Shown here: positions 9,277 to 19,134 of the stretch, piece by piece
Position numbering within the stretch: the first letter of the stretch is position 1
Layout of the letters: each line of letters starts with the position of its first letter
DNA from: Bacteroidales bacterium UBA1745
Lineage (GTDB): Bacteria > Bacteroidota > Bacteroidia > Bacteroidales > UBA932
Length of the DNA: 64,000 nucleotides
Reading direction: 5' to 3'
Assembly (NCBI GenBank): GCA_002314885.1
Contig: DCHT01000014.1
Location: 31,742 to 95,741, forward strand
Translations under genes and position numbers: made by a program
Notes under the pieces: model-generated
Told to the model about the DNA's origin: nothing
The model's database searches: none
The model's input: the letters and a program-made list of their open reading frames with translations, nothing else

Positions 9277-11223
9277 TTAGTCTTTATAGTTTCTGGTTGC
9301 TATCTTGATATTCTCGTAAACGAGTGGCTCCTTGTGGAGGAGTGGCTCAACGCCCTCACCCTGGTATTCCCAAGCTGCTACGTACATATAGTTCTCGTCG
9401 TCACGCTTGGTCTCACCGTCCTCAGTCTGGGATTCTACGCGGAAGTGACCACCGCAGGATTCCTTTCTGTTGAGTGCGTCGTAAGCCATAAGGCGGCCGA
9501 TGCCGAAGAAGTCAGCAAGGCGGAGAGCCTTCTCAAGTTCCTGGTTGAACTCGAAGTTGCTGCCTGGTACATATACGTTAGCCCAGAATTCCTTCTCGAG
9601 CTCGTCGATCTTGGTGATCGCGGTCTTGAGGCCTTCCTCGTTACGTGCCATACCTACGTATTCCCACATAATGTGGCCGAGTTCCTTATGGATTGAATCC
9701 ACGGTCCTCTTACCCTGGATGTTGAAGAGCCTGTCGATCTTTTCCTTGACTGCAGCTTCTGCCTCGTCGAATTCAACGCTTGAAACGTCAACCTTAGGAT
9801 CCTTGAAGTGACCAGCGAGGTAGTCACCGATGGTGTAAGGAAGTACGAAGTAACCGTCAGCGAGACCCTGCATAAGGGCAGATGCACCGAGGCGGTTTCC
9901 ACCGTGATCGGAGAAGTTAGCCTCACCGATTGCGTAGAGACCAGGAATTGTAGTCTGGAGGTTGTAGTCAACCCAGATACCACCCATAGTGTAGTGGATT
10001 GCAGGATAGATCATCATTGGCTCCTTGTAAGGGTTGGTGCTGGTGATCTTCTCATACATCTGGAAGAGGTTGCCATAACGCTCGCGGATCTTATCCTCAC
10101 CGAGGCGGTCAATTGCAGTCTTGAAATCAAGGAATACTGCGAGACCGGTCTCGTTTACACCATAACCTGCGTCGCAACGCTCCTTGGCTGCACGGGATGC
10201 AACGTCACGAGGAACGAGGTTACCGAATGCAGGGTAGCGGCGCTCGAGATAGTAGTCGCGGTTCTCTTCAGCGATGTCTGAAGGCTTGATTTCGTGCTTG
10301 CGGAGCTTCTCAACATCCTCAAGGCTCTTAGGAACCCAGATACGTCCGTCGTTACGGAGTGACTCGGACATAAGGGTAAGCTTGCACTGCTGCTCACCGT
10401 GTACAGGAATACAGGTAGGGTGGATCTGTGCGAAGCAAGGGTTTGCAAAGCAAGCACCCTTCTTGTAGCACTGCCAAGCTGCAGAACCGTTGGAGTTCAT
10501 AGCGTTGGTAGAGAGGAAGTAGGTGTTGCCATAGCCACCAGTTGCGATAACCACAGCGTGTGCACCGAATCTCTCGATCTCACCTGTAACGAGGTTTCTT
10601 GCGATGATACCCTTGGCCTCACCGTTCACGAGAACTACGTCGAGCATTTCGTGACGAGGATAGGACTTCACGGTACCAGCCTGGATCTGACGGTTCAGGG
10701 CAGCGTATGCACCGAGGAGGAGCTGCTGACCGGTTTGACCGCGGGCATAGAAGGTGCGGCTGACTGTAGCCCCACCGAAAGAGCGGTTTGCGAGGAGTCC
10801 GCCATACTCACGTGCGAAAGGCACGCCCTGAGCAACGCACTGGTCGATGATGTTGTTGCTGACCTCGGCAAGACGATAGACGTTTGCTTCACGGCTGCGA
10901 TAATCACCACCCTTGATAGTCTCGTAGAAGAGCTTGTAAACAGAGTCATTGTCGTTCTGATAGTTCTTCGCTGCGTTGATACCACCCTGTGCTGCGATTG
11001 AGTGAGCACGACGAGGTGAATCGCTGATGCAGAAGATCTTCACGTTGTAACCGAGTTCACCGAGGGAAGCAGCTGCAGATGCTCCACCCAGACCGGTACC
11101 TACGACGATGATGTCGAGTTTCCTCTTGTTACCTGGGGTCACTACGCGGATATGCGCCTTGTGATTAGCCCATTTTTCAGCGAGAGGTCCCTCTGGAATC
11201 TTTGAAATCAATTCTTTGGCCAT
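9277..11223 (-). CDS. sdhA: Succinate dehydrogenase/fumarate reductase flavoprotein subunit
   Basis: Catalytic subunit interconverting fumarate and succinate. The FAD-binding fold is at the N-terminus ([18 protein letters not shown]), and the His of [14 protein letters not shown] is in the position that covalently binds [13 protein letters not shown] and the Arg-rich C-terminal region are typical. I choose the ATG at 11221-11223 ([12 protein letters not shown], 648 residues): an upstream Met at 11256 falls inside the candidate -7 element. Its upstream neighbour is ruvB, not the expected cytochrome b subunit gene (sdhC/frdC), which is absent from this window. Confidence 0.96.
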   Translation of the reverse strand: MAKELISKIPEGPLAEKWANHKAHIRVVTPGNKRKLDIIVVGTGLGGASAAASLGELGYNVKIFCISDSPRRAHSIAAQGGINAAKNYQNDNDSVYKLFYETIKGGDYRSREANVYRLAEVSNNIIDQCVAQGVPFAREYGGLLANRSFGGATVSRTFYARGQTGQQLLLGAYAALNRQIQAGTVKSYPRHEMLDVVLVNGEAKGIIARNLVTGEIERFGAHAVVIATGGYGNTYFLSTNAMNSNGSAAWQCYKKGACFANPCFAQIHPTCIPVHGEQQCKLTLMSESLRNDGRIWVPKSLEDVEKLRKHEIKPSDIAEENRDYYLERRYPAFGNLVPRDVASRAAKERCDAGYGVNETGLAVFLDFKTAIDRLGEDKIRERYGNLFQMYEKITSTNPYKEPMMIYPAIHYTMGGIWVDYNLQTTIPGLYAIGEANFSDHGGNRLGASALMQGLADGYFVLPYTIGDYLAGHFKDPKVDVSSVEFDEAEAAVKEKIDRLFNIQGKRTVDSIHKELGHIMWEYVGMARNEEGLKTAITKIDELEKEFWANVYVPGSNFEFNQELEKALRLADFFGIGRLMAYDALNRKESCGGHFRVESQTEDGETKRDDENYMYVAAWEYQGEGVEPLLHKEPLVYENIKIATRNYKD

Positions 11224-11253
11224 TTTTATTGAGTTTAATGAAATTTCAGCGCG

Positions 11254-11261
11254 CAAATATA
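11254..11261 (-). promoter_or_regulatory. Candidate -7 element for sdhAB
   Basis: Minus-strand TATATTTG matches TAnnTTTG exactly, at the very end of ruvB. A start about 24 bases upstream of the sdhA ATG would let sdhAB be expressed separately from ruvB. Confidence 0.45.
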
Positions 11262-11262
11262 A

Positions 11263-12300
11263 CTAAAATAATGTGTTTTCACCATCGTTTCTTTCCTTTT
11301 CATCGAAACCGAGGTGACGATATGCCAGAGGAGTAACCTCACGACCTCTCGGAGTCCTTATTATGAAGCCTTCCTTTATAAGGAAAGGTTCGTAGACTTC
11401 CTCGAGGGTTCCCTGGTCTTCTCCAACTGCCGTGGCTATGGTATTTGCACCCACCGGACCACCTTTGAACTTGGTGATGATGGTGCGGAGAATCTTGTTG
11501 TCGATTGCATCCAGACCGAGCTTGTCGATATTGAGCGCATCGAGGGCGTACTTGGCAATCTGAAGGTCGATGTGACCGTCGCCTATCACCTGTGCGAAAT
11601 CCCTTACCCTCCTGAGAAGTGAATTCGCAATACGAGGTGTGCCGCGGCTGCGTCTTGCAATCTCGAATGCGGCGTCATCTTCTATACCTATGTTAAGTAT
11701 TGATGCACTGCGCTTTACAATCTTCACGAGCATATCAGTGTCATAGTATTCGAGAGCGCATTTTATGCCGAATCTGGCACGCAGCGGAGAGGTGAGAAGA
11801 CCGCTTCTGGTAGTGGCACCGACGAGGGTGAAAGGATTGAGCGCTATACGCACGGAACGCGCGCCCGGACCCTTATCTATCATAATGTCGATGACGAAGT
11901 CTTCCATCGCGGAATAAAGATACTCCTCTACAACGGGAGAAAGCCTGTGGATCTCATCTATGAACAGGACATCGCCTTCCTCCAGTGAGGTGAGCAGACC
12001 GGCAAGGTCGCCTGGCTTGTCAAGCACCGGACCGGATGTGATCTTCATATTCACTCCCAACTCATTCGCGATGATATGCGCAAGAGTTGTCTTTCCGAGA
12101 CCCGGAGGGCCATGGAACAGCACGTGGTCGAGTGACTCTCCACGCATCTTCGCTGCCTGAATGAATATCTTGAGATTCTTGACTATCTTGTCCTGGCCGG
12201 TGAATTGTTCAAGGTCCTGAGGCCTGATTATTCCGTCCAATTCATTATCTTTGCCATTGTTGACGTCGTGGGGATCGAAGTTGTCCTGCATACCGCTCAA
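11263..12300 (-). CDS. ruvB: Holliday junction branch migration helicase RuvB
   Basis: Hexameric AAA+ motor that drives branch migration with RuvA. In 345 residues: Walker [10 protein letters not shown], Walker [10 protein letters not shown], sensor and arginine-finger stretch [18 protein letters not shown], and the C-terminal winged helix ending [16 protein letters not shown]. One of only three CATG tetranucleotides I found in the window is in its Walker A region (12111-12114). It begins at the left border of the putative origin region and reads away from it. Confidence 0.97.
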   Translation of the reverse strand: MSGMQDNFDPHDVNNGKDNELDGIIRPQDLEQFTGQDKIVKNLKIFIQAAKMRGESLDHVLFHGPPGLGKTTLAHIIANELGVNMKITSGPVLDKPGDLAGLLTSLEEGDVLFIDEIHRLSPVVEEYLYSAMEDFVIDIMIDKGPGARSVRIALNPFTLVGATTRSGLLTSPLRARFGIKCALEYYDTDMLVKIVKRSASILNIGIEDDAAFEIARRSRGTPRIANSLLRRVRDFAQVIGDGHIDLQIAKYALDALNIDKLGLDAIDNKILRTIITKFKGGPVGANTIATAVGEDQGTLEEVYEPFLIKEGFIIRTPRGREVTPLAYRHLGFDEKERNDGENTLF

Positions 12301-12545
12301 AATTATAAATACAAAGATATATTTAATTTTTAAAAGTATTGATGATTCTTTTGGCGGTGTTGAAATGTTGATAACTGTCGGAACTCTCTGAATGACAATA
12401 TTTTGAAATATATGGAAACCTGTTGATTCCTTGTGAATTCAGCTTTGATCAGGTGTTGATTGTTGGAGCGCATTTTAAGCCCAACTCAATATCAACAGGG
12501 TTATCAACAGCTTTTCAACCGGATTTTTACACTGAATGTTGATAA
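12301..12545. other. Candidate chromosomal replication origin (oriC)
   Basis: The 235-base gap between divergent ruvB and mfd. It opens with an A+T-rich block (12301-12340) that could be an unwinding element. It then holds repeated DnaA-box-like 9-mers: exact TGTTGATAA/TTATCAACA at 12366-12374, 12501-12509 and 12537-12545, an 8/9 match ATATCAACA at 12489-12497, and weaker TGTTGATTC (12421), TGTTGATTG (12454) and TTTTCAACC (12512). The E. coli box is TTATNCACA, so these differ at one position; that this lineage uses TTATCAACA is inference. Support: gene direction mostly diverges here, and two parS-like sites and mnmG lie 8 kb away. An alternative is a regulatory region for mfd. Confidence 0.55.
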
Positions 12546-15500
12546 GTAAAGAAAGCGTCGCAAGACTTCGCGACAGTATTTCCGGGAACAAAGAAACATT
12601 CTGTCAGGGCATCTTCCTTTCTGCGAGATGGTTCGCGATGATTGGGACTGAGCCGGACGGAGTGAATTTCGTCGTGCTCCCTGATAAGGATTCCGCGGAA
12701 TACTGTGCGTCCGACCTCTATATGCTCACCGAGGGCGACAGGGTCTTCTTCCTGCCTGATTCGGGAAAGGGAAATGTAAGGAGCAACTACAAGTCATCCC
12801 TAGGAGTACAGAGGACATCTGCGCTTGGAAAGATTTCCTCATACACAAAGGATCAGGGTTCTCTCATAGTCGTAAGTTATCCGGATGCGTTGGAGGAACT
12901 CATTCCATCTGCCTGCTCATCCGTGAAACCTCTCCTCAGATTATGTGAAGGAGATGAGATTTCACACGATGAAATATCCGAAATACTCTTCAATGCTGGA
13001 TTCGAGAATGTAGACTTCGTCTCTGAGCCGGGTCAGTATACCCTCAGAGGAGGAGTTGTGGATATATTCTCCTATTCAAACAACTATCCTTTCCGACTCT
13101 CCTTCTTCGGTGACGAGATTGAGAAGATAAATGTATTCGATTGCAACACCCAGCTTTCTAAGGAAAGGATTCAGGAGGCGGAGATATATCCTGATTTGGT
13201 TATTTCCGAGCAGGAGGATTCCGGTATTTCCATTTTTGACATAGTTCCCAAGGATACTATACTTTGGCTGGATTCCTCTGATTCTTACAATAACAGGGAT
13301 TTCTTCACTCGCTTATCTTCTTTCAAGAGAGTATATTTTGATGTTCCTCTATCAAGGGGAGATGCCAGGCCAATCAAATTCAATATTTCCCCGCAGCCAG
13401 TTTTCAATAAGAATTTCGAGCTGCTGGCCGTAGATATCAGGCAGAAGATAGAGTCCGGCTATAAAGTATATATATATGGTGAGAAGAAATCCCAGCTTGA
13501 AAGGCTGAAATCCATACTTCTCGAAGAAGAGGGACTCATTCCGGAAATGGTGGAAGGGCACAACCTCCACAACGGCTTCATCGACAATGATGACAAGATA
13601 TGCTGCTATTCCGATCACGAGATTTTCGACCGCTTCCATAGGGTTACGATCAGAAGGACAGTAGAAAAGAGCGAGCAGCTTACCCTTAATGATCTTACTT
13701 CCTTCTCGATTGGAGATTATGTAGTCCATATTGACTATGGTGTATGCGTCTTCGGAGGTCTGGTAAGGATGCGCGACGACAAAGGCAGGATGCACGAAGT
13801 TGTGAAACTGGTCTTCAAGGATAATGATATAATCCTGCTTTCCGTACATTCACTCCATAAGATAGCCAGGTTCCGTTCAAAGGATTCAGAACCTCCTCGC
13901 ATAAACAAACTGGGATCCAAGTCCTGGTCTAATCTCAAGACTGCGGCCAAGTCCAAAGTCAAGGATATAGCAAAGGACCTCATCAGGCTGTATGCCCAGA
14001 GGAGGGCATCACAGGGTTATGCATATTCTCCTGATACCTATCTCCAGACCGAACTTGAATCTTCATTTATGTATGAGGATACTCCGGATCAGGAGAAGGC
14101 TACATCCGCAATAAAGAGGGATATGGAGGATAACTGCCCAATGGACAGGCTCATCTGCGGAGATGTTGGATTCGGAAAAACGGAACTCGCAATCAGGGCA
14201 GCGTTCAAGGCAGTTGCAGACAGCAAGCAGGTAGCAGTGCTCGTACCTACTACTATATTATGTCTGCAGCACTACAATACCTTCTCGTCCAGGCTCAAGG
14301 ATTTCCCTTGCAATATTGAATTCGTCAGCAGGCTCAAGACTGCAAAGCAGATCAGCGAAATACAGCAGAAGCTCAAAAGCGGTAAGATAGATATCATAAT
14401 AGGTACCCATAAACTGCTTGGAAAAGGCTTCGACTTCAAGGATCTCGGCCTGCTCATCATAGACGAGGAACAGAAGTTCGGCGTAGGTGCAAAGGAGAAA
14501 CTCCGTCAGATGAAGGCATCCATCGATACCCTTACCCTGACTGCCACACCTATTCCGAGAACGCTGCAGTTCTCACTTCTCGGAGCCCGAGACCTTTCTA
14601 TTATAAATACTCCTCCGCCAAACAGGATTCCTGTTCAGACTGAGATAATACTCTTCGACAAGGAGAATATAAAGAGCATTATCAATTACGAGCTCAACAG
14701 GAACGGTCAGGTTTTCTTCCTCCACAACAAAGTTGAGGAACTGGATGCCATATATAACATACTTCACGGTCTGGTGCCGGATATGAAGATATGTGTGGCA
14801 CACGGACAGATGGAGTCAAAGGTTCTCGAAAACAAGATAATGGACTTTATGCAGGGCGACTATGACCTCCTGCTGTGTACCACTATCATAGAAAACGGAC
14901 TTGACATTCCTAATGCCAATACCATTATAATAAATCAGGCGCAGAACATAGGTCTGAGCGACCTCCACCAGCTGAGAGGCCGTGTGGGCAGATCCAACAA
15001 ACTTGCATTCTGTTACCTGGTTGTACCTCCTCTGGCAGGCGTGACCGACGAGGCCCGTCGCCGTCTCAAGGCAATAGAGTCCTTCTCCGATCTCGGCAGC
15101 GGCTTCAATATCGCAATGCAGGACCTCGATATCAGGGGTGCCGGCAATATGCTCGGTGCCGAGCAGAGCGGCTTCATAACCGATATGGGTTTCGAGACTT
15201 ACCAGAAGATACTCCAGGAGGCAATGGAAGAACTCGGAATGGAGACTGGTATGGATACCAGGCGCGCAAATGAGGCATTCACCGTGGATTGCACTATTGA
15301 GACTGATCTTCCTGCTCTCATTCCTGATGAATACATAGATATTACGGCTGAGAAGATACGTATATATAAGGAACTGGATTCCATTGAGGATGCAAAGCAG
15401 CTTGAAAGGATGAAGGGTATTATGGAAGACAGGTTCGGAAAGATGCCTGCCGAGGTTGAAAGACTGTTTGAAATAGTCAGGATCCGCCAGCTTGCATCAA

Positions 15501-15730
15501 AGATTGGATTTGAGAAAGTAATCATCAAGAACGGTATTATGATAGCGTTCTTCATTTCAAATCAGCTTTCTCCATTCTATAAATCGGATACTTTCGAAAG
15601 GATAATAATGAACGTAAATGCACACGGAAACATTTACGAAATGAAACAGTCAAACGACAAACTGAAGATAATCTGCAGGAATGTAGATGGTACTGACAAG
15701 GCCCTCTCATTGCTGAATAATCTTATTTGA
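12536..15730 (+). CDS. mfd: Transcription-repair coupling factor Mfd
   Basis: ATP-driven translocase that removes RNA polymerase stalled at DNA lesions and recruits UvrA. Domains in 1064 residues: UvrB-like N-terminal module, RNA-polymerase-interacting CarD-like domain beginning FSIGDYVVHIDYGVC near residue 390, RecG-like helicase with Walker A GDVGFGKTE (about 542-550) and motif II DEEQ at 643, motif VI region QLRGRVGRSNK, and the C-terminal TRCF domain. It is slightly shorter than the E. coli protein (1148). Its start codon overlaps the last DnaA-box-like 9-mer of the candidate origin. coaX follows after one base. Confidence 0.97.
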   Translation: MLISKESVARLRDSISGNKETFCQGIFLSARWFAMIGTEPDGVNFVVLPDKDSAEYCASDLYMLTEGDRVFFLPDSGKGNVRSNYKSSLGVQRTSALGKISSYTKDQGSLIVVSYPDALEELIPSACSSVKPLLRLCEGDEISHDEISEILFNAGFENVDFVSEPGQYTLRGGVVDIFSYSNNYPFRLSFFGDEIEKINVFDCNTQLSKERIQEAEIYPDLVISEQEDSGISIFDIVPKDTILWLDSSDSYNNRDFFTRLSSFKRVYFDVPLSRGDARPIKFNISPQPVFNKNFELLAVDIRQKIESGYKVYIYGEKKSQLERLKSILLEEEGLIPEMVEGHNLHNGFIDNDDKICCYSDHEIFDRFHRVTIRRTVEKSEQLTLNDLTSFSIGDYVVHIDYGVCVFGGLVRMRDDKGRMHEVVKLVFKDNDIILLSVHSLHKIARFRSKDSEPPRINKLGSKSWSNLKTAAKSKVKDIAKDLIRLYAQRRASQGYAYSPDTYLQTELESSFMYEDTPDQEKATSAIKRDMEDNCPMDRLICGDVGFGKTELAIRAAFKAVADSKQVAVLVPTTILCLQHYNTFSSRLKDFPCNIEFVSRLKTAKQISEIQQKLKSGKIDIIIGTHKLLGKGFDFKDLGLLIIDEEQKFGVGAKEKLRQMKASIDTLTLTATPIPRTLQFSLLGARDLSIINTPPPNRIPVQTEIILFDKENIKSIINYELNRNGQVFFLHNKVEELDAIYNILHGLVPDMKICVAHGQMESKVLENKIMDFMQGDYDLLLCTTIIENGLDIPNANTIIINQAQNIGLSDLHQLRGRVGRSNKLAFCYLVVPPLAGVTDEARRRLKAIESFSDLGSGFNIAMQDLDIRGAGNMLGAEQSGFITDMGFETYQKILQEAMEELGMETGMDTRRANEAFTVDCTIETDLPALIPDEYIDITAEKIRIYKELDSIEDAKQLERMKGIMEDRFGKMPAEVERLFEIVRIRQLASKIGFEKVIIKNGIMIAFFISNQLSPFYKSDTFERIIMNVNAHGNIYEMKQSNDKLKIICRNVDGTDKALSLLNNLI

Positions 15731-15731
15731 T

Positions 15732-16457
15732 ATGAGAAATCTGCTCGTTGAAATAGGAAATACCGCGACCAAACTGACTTGGTCCGACGGTATCACTCTC
15801 GGAAAGACATTCAGGTATCAGGGTGAAAAGGTACTTGAATTCATTCAGTCCACCCTTGATTCGGAGAAGCCTGACGTGATGGTGATATCTTCCGCCGGTG
15901 ACATACCTTCGAAATGGGAATCGCTTTTCAGCAAACAGTGCGGAAAGCTGGTTTTGATGGACTCCAAGCATTCCAACGTGGCTTCCGCATATTCTCTTCC
16001 GACCTGGCTCACTCCGGACAGGACAGCTTCCGTCATAGCATCCAGATTCCTCTTCAGCGGAAAAAGCGTCTCAGTGTTCGATTTCGGAACAACCCTCACC
16101 ATTGATTTCATCGATGCCCAGGGCAACTATAAGGGAGGTCTCACTTCACCGGGCTGCAGGACCAGATTCAAGTCCATATACCGCTATTCAAAAGCCCTTC
16201 CTCTGCTTGACACACCAGAAAATCCTGCTGTTTACGGGGACTCGATGGCCTCTTCCATCGAAGCAGGTATCATTTCGGGCATAATGTTTGAAATAGAGGG
16301 GCACCTGGACAACAATCCCGATAACATTGTGGTTTTTACGGGTGGAGATGCGAATTATTTTGCAAAAAGGCTTAAAAACTCCATCTTTGTAATTTGTAAC
16401 CTTGTGTTAATGGGTTTGGCTTTAATAGCTAAAAATTTTTATGAAAGTAATTTGTAA
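15732..16457 (+). CDS. coaX: Type III pantothenate kinase
   Basis: Phosphorylates pantothenate, the first step of coenzyme A synthesis; the type III form belongs to the ASKHA fold. In 241 residues I see the phosphate-1 loop as VEIGNTATK, where Glu replaces the usual Asp of D-x-GNT, the phosphate-2 loop FDFGTTLTIDFID, GGLTSPGC, and the late VVFTGGDA adenosine-type motif. It lies one base after mfd and overlaps the next gene by 17 bp, so the run is tightly packed. The Glu substitution is conservative but noteworthy. Confidence 0.93.
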   Translation: MRNLLVEIGNTATKLTWSDGITLGKTFRYQGEKVLEFIQSTLDSEKPDVMVISSAGDIPSKWESLFSKQCGKLVLMDSKHSNVASAYSLPTWLTPDRTASVIASRFLFSGKSVSVFDFGTTLTIDFIDAQGNYKGGLTSPGCRTRFKSIYRYSKALPLLDTPENPAVYGDSMASSIEAGIISGIMFEIEGHLDNNPDNIVVFTGGDANYFAKRLKNSIFVICNLVLMGLALIAKNFYESNL

Positions 16458-17775
16458 GGTACTCTTAGCAGCCGTACTTGTTTTTTCCGCGTCATTCGTA
16501 GCTGCCGCACAGAGCGGTGCGCATAACGCGTATTCTCCATATTCCGTTTATGGAATCGGAGACATTTCGAGAGACGGTACTGCATTCAATAAGGGTATGG
16601 GCGGAATCGGAATTGCGACAAGGAACCGCCGTTACATCAACTACCTGAATCCCGCTGCCGTGACCGCAAGGGATTCCCTCTCATTTATGGCTGATTTCGG
16701 AGTTACCGAAAACAACAAGGTATTCAACCAGACTATCGATGGTGTGAAGCACAAGTCAGCCAACAACACCTTCAACATCTCGGATTTCGTGATCAGCTTC
16801 CCAATATGGAGGTCTTCTGCGATGATGGTGGGTATTTCTCCATTCAGCGATGTTGGATACGACTTCACCTACAAGGAGACGGATCCGAACATCATAGGTC
16901 ACACCAACAACATCACCTATCAGTCATACGGCCAGGGCGGAACTTACCAGTGCTTCGTCGGTGCCGGTGCCACTTTCTGGAAGAGACTCTCCGTCGGTGC
17001 TGAGATGATTTACTACTTCGGAACCATCGACAAGGTCAGCAATACTGTATTCTCTGAGTCATCTTACCGTGCCATCAACAGCGGATATACCCTCGAACTT
17101 AGAGGAATTACCGGTAAGTTCGGTCTTCAGTATGAGCAGAGGCTTGCTTCAGACCTCTACCTGACTGTCGGTGCTACATACAGGCTTGCAACCAATGTCG
17201 GAGGATATTCGAATGTCTACAGCTATGCAGTGGCATCCGAGATTTCCGATACTCTTTCCAATCACGTTGATACCCTCAGACATACCAATAAACTGAAGTT
17301 CGGAGACGAACTGGGAGTTGGTGTATCCCTGCGCAGCGGTGAGAACTGGATGGTTGAATTCGACTATCTGCGTTCGGATTGGAGAAATTCCGGATTCGAT
17401 GACTATATCGGTACCAAGGTTACCGGTACAGGCGCCAACTTCACAAGCAAGGTGTCCCAGTCCTTCAGGGCAGGCTTCGAATTCACCCCTAACAGAAACG
17501 ATATCAGATACTATATGAAGAGGGTAAGCTACAGAGGCGGACTCTACTTCGACAGGCAGTATTATGTGATGAATGACTGCAGTGTAGATGCTGTCGGTAT
17601 TACCTTGGGAATGACCCTTCCGGTGTTCAGATGGTACAACGGATTCACAATTGGTCTGGATTTTGGAAGAAAGGGTAATTTCAAAGAGAGAACGATGGTC
17701 GGAGAGCACTACGCAACGATTTTCGTAGGAATGAATCTCCACGACATCTGGTTCCAGAAAGCAAGGTATAACTAA
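16441..17775 (+). CDS. Outer-membrane beta-barrel protein, function unknown
   Basis: A 444-residue protein with a signal peptide (hydrophobic core about residues 5-22, cleavage near AAAQ) and then alternating hydrophobic and polar strands rich in Tyr, Gly and aromatic turns, as in an outer-membrane barrel. The N-terminal YSVYGIGDI..GMGGIGIATRN followed by INYLNPAAV resembles Bacteroidota barrels distantly related to the FadL/OmpP1 group. I do not recognise a substrate. It overlaps coaX by 17 bp and is followed by TPR, lptC-like and ppiD-like genes, a context pointing to envelope assembly. Confidence 0.8.
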   Translation: MKVICKVLLAAVLVFSASFVAAAQSGAHNAYSPYSVYGIGDISRDGTAFNKGMGGIGIATRNRRYINYLNPAAVTARDSLSFMADFGVTENNKVFNQTIDGVKHKSANNTFNISDFVISFPIWRSSAMMVGISPFSDVGYDFTYKETDPNIIGHTNNITYQSYGQGGTYQCFVGAGATFWKRLSVGAEMIYYFGTIDKVSNTVFSESSYRAINSGYTLELRGITGKFGLQYEQRLASDLYLTVGATYRLATNVGGYSNVYSYAVASEISDTLSNHVDTLRHTNKLKFGDELGVGVSLRSGENWMVEFDYLRSDWRNSGFDDYIGTKVTGTGANFTSKVSQSFRAGFEFTPNRNDIRYYMKRVSYRGGLYFDRQYYVMNDCSVDAVGITLGMTLPVFRWYNGFTIGLDFGRKGNFKERTMVGEHYATIFVGMNLHDIWFQKARYN

Positions 17776-17800
17776 AGTGTAACTTAATTTCAAGCGTAAT

Positions 17801-19129
17801 ATGAAAAAAATTGTTCTTCTCGCACTCACAGCCTTGATGGCGTTTAGTGGAGTAAAGGTTTTTGCTCAGGGCAAGTACGGAGCAGACAGTGCTGAATGTA
17901 TCAAGTACCTCTCTTATTACAAGGAGTACTACAAGCAGAAAAATTATGAGCAGTCTCTTCCTAACTGGAGGAATGCATATAGGCTTTGTCCGGCTACTGC
18001 TAACCAGACTATGCTCATCGACGGTACTACTCTTATGCGTCAGCAGATCAATAAGAATCGTAACAACTCCCTCATCAAGGAGTCTCTCATCGATACTCTT
18101 ATGACTCTTCACGACCTCAGGGCTCAGTACTATCCTAAGTATGCAGTGAGCGCCCTCAACAACAAGGGTCTCGATATGATCAACTATATGCAGGATGAGC
18201 CTGCTGCCCTCCACAAGGGTTGCAAGGATATCATCGCCGCCAACGGAACTGAGACCAAGCCTCAGATTTTCCTCTTCGCGGTCAACTCTGCAGTTGCTCT
18301 CTACAAGGAGGGTTCAATCGATGCAGAGGAAGTGATCAACGACTATGAGGAGGCTATGGAGTACATCGCCAAGATCGAGGCTACTACCACTGATGCAACT
18401 GCTCTCGCATCCCTTGCAAAGTCAAAGGGTGACATCGAGAACATCTTCATCGCCAGCAAGGTAGCAAGCTGCGACAACCTCATCGAGCTCTTCACCCCTC
18501 GCTTCGCTGCTGATCCTGACAATCTTGACCTCGTTTCCAAGATCGTCAATATGATGAGCTCTACCGAGGATTGTATGGACAACGACCTCTTCCTCTCTGC
18601 TATCGCAAAGAAGAGCGAGCTCGATCCTTCATACAAGACTTCCTACCTGCTTTACAAGCTCTATTCTTCAAGGAATGACTTTGCAGCCGCTACTGCAGCT
18701 CTCGAGGCAGCTATCGCATTCGACGAGTCTGACGCAGCTCAGGACGCACAGTACCTCTATGAGCTTGGCGCATACAGCCTCAAGAACGGCAAGTACTCAA
18801 AGGCAGTTGATGCATCTCTCAAGGCTATCAAGCTTGACGAGTCCCTCGCAGGCAAGTGCTATATGATCTGTGGTACCGCCTGGGGTTCAGTACCTACCGG
18901 TGGCGACTACATCCAGAAGAGGGCACCTTATTGGGTAGCTGTTGATTACCTCAACAAGGCTAAGGCAGCTGACGAGTCTCTCACCGACGAGTGCAACAGG
19001 CTCATCGCTTCTTACGCTAAGTATTATCCTGAGACTGGTGAGGCCTTTATGTACGGTGTACAGAAGGGACAGTCCTACACTATCTCTGCAGGCGGTATGA
19101 CCGCTACTACTACCGTCAGGGTTCAGTAA
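17801..19129 (+). CDS. Secreted TPR-repeat protein
   Basis: A 442-residue protein with a signal peptide (MKKIVLLALTALMAF, cleavage near VFAQ) and helical repeats resembling tetratricopeptides, for example NYEQSLPNWRNAYRLCP near residue 50, then repeats near residues 300 and 330 (YSKAVDASLKAIKLDES). It is probably periplasmic and a protein-protein scaffold. Neighbours are the outer-membrane barrel (25 bp upstream) and the LptC-like lipoprotein (5 bp downstream). Codon use is strongly C-ending, suggesting good expression. No enzymatic motif is visible; the partner is unknown. Confidence 0.82.
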   Translation: MKKIVLLALTALMAFSGVKVFAQGKYGADSAECIKYLSYYKEYYKQKNYEQSLPNWRNAYRLCPATANQTMLIDGTTLMRQQINKNRNNSLIKESLIDTLMTLHDLRAQYYPKYAVSALNNKGLDMINYMQDEPAALHKGCKDIIAANGTETKPQIFLFAVNSAVALYKEGSIDAEEVINDYEEAMEYIAKIEATTTDATALASLAKSKGDIENIFIASKVASCDNLIELFTPRFAADPDNLDLVSKIVNMMSSTEDCMDNDLFLSAIAKKSELDPSYKTSYLLYKLYSSRNDFAAATAALEAAIAFDESDAAQDAQYLYELGAYSLKNGKYSKAVDASLKAIKLDESLAGKCYMICGTAWGSVPTGGDYIQKRAPYWVAVDYLNKAKAADESLTDECNRLIASYAKYYPETGEAFMYGVQKGQSYTISAGGMTATTTVRVQ

Positions 19130-19134
19130 GCAGA

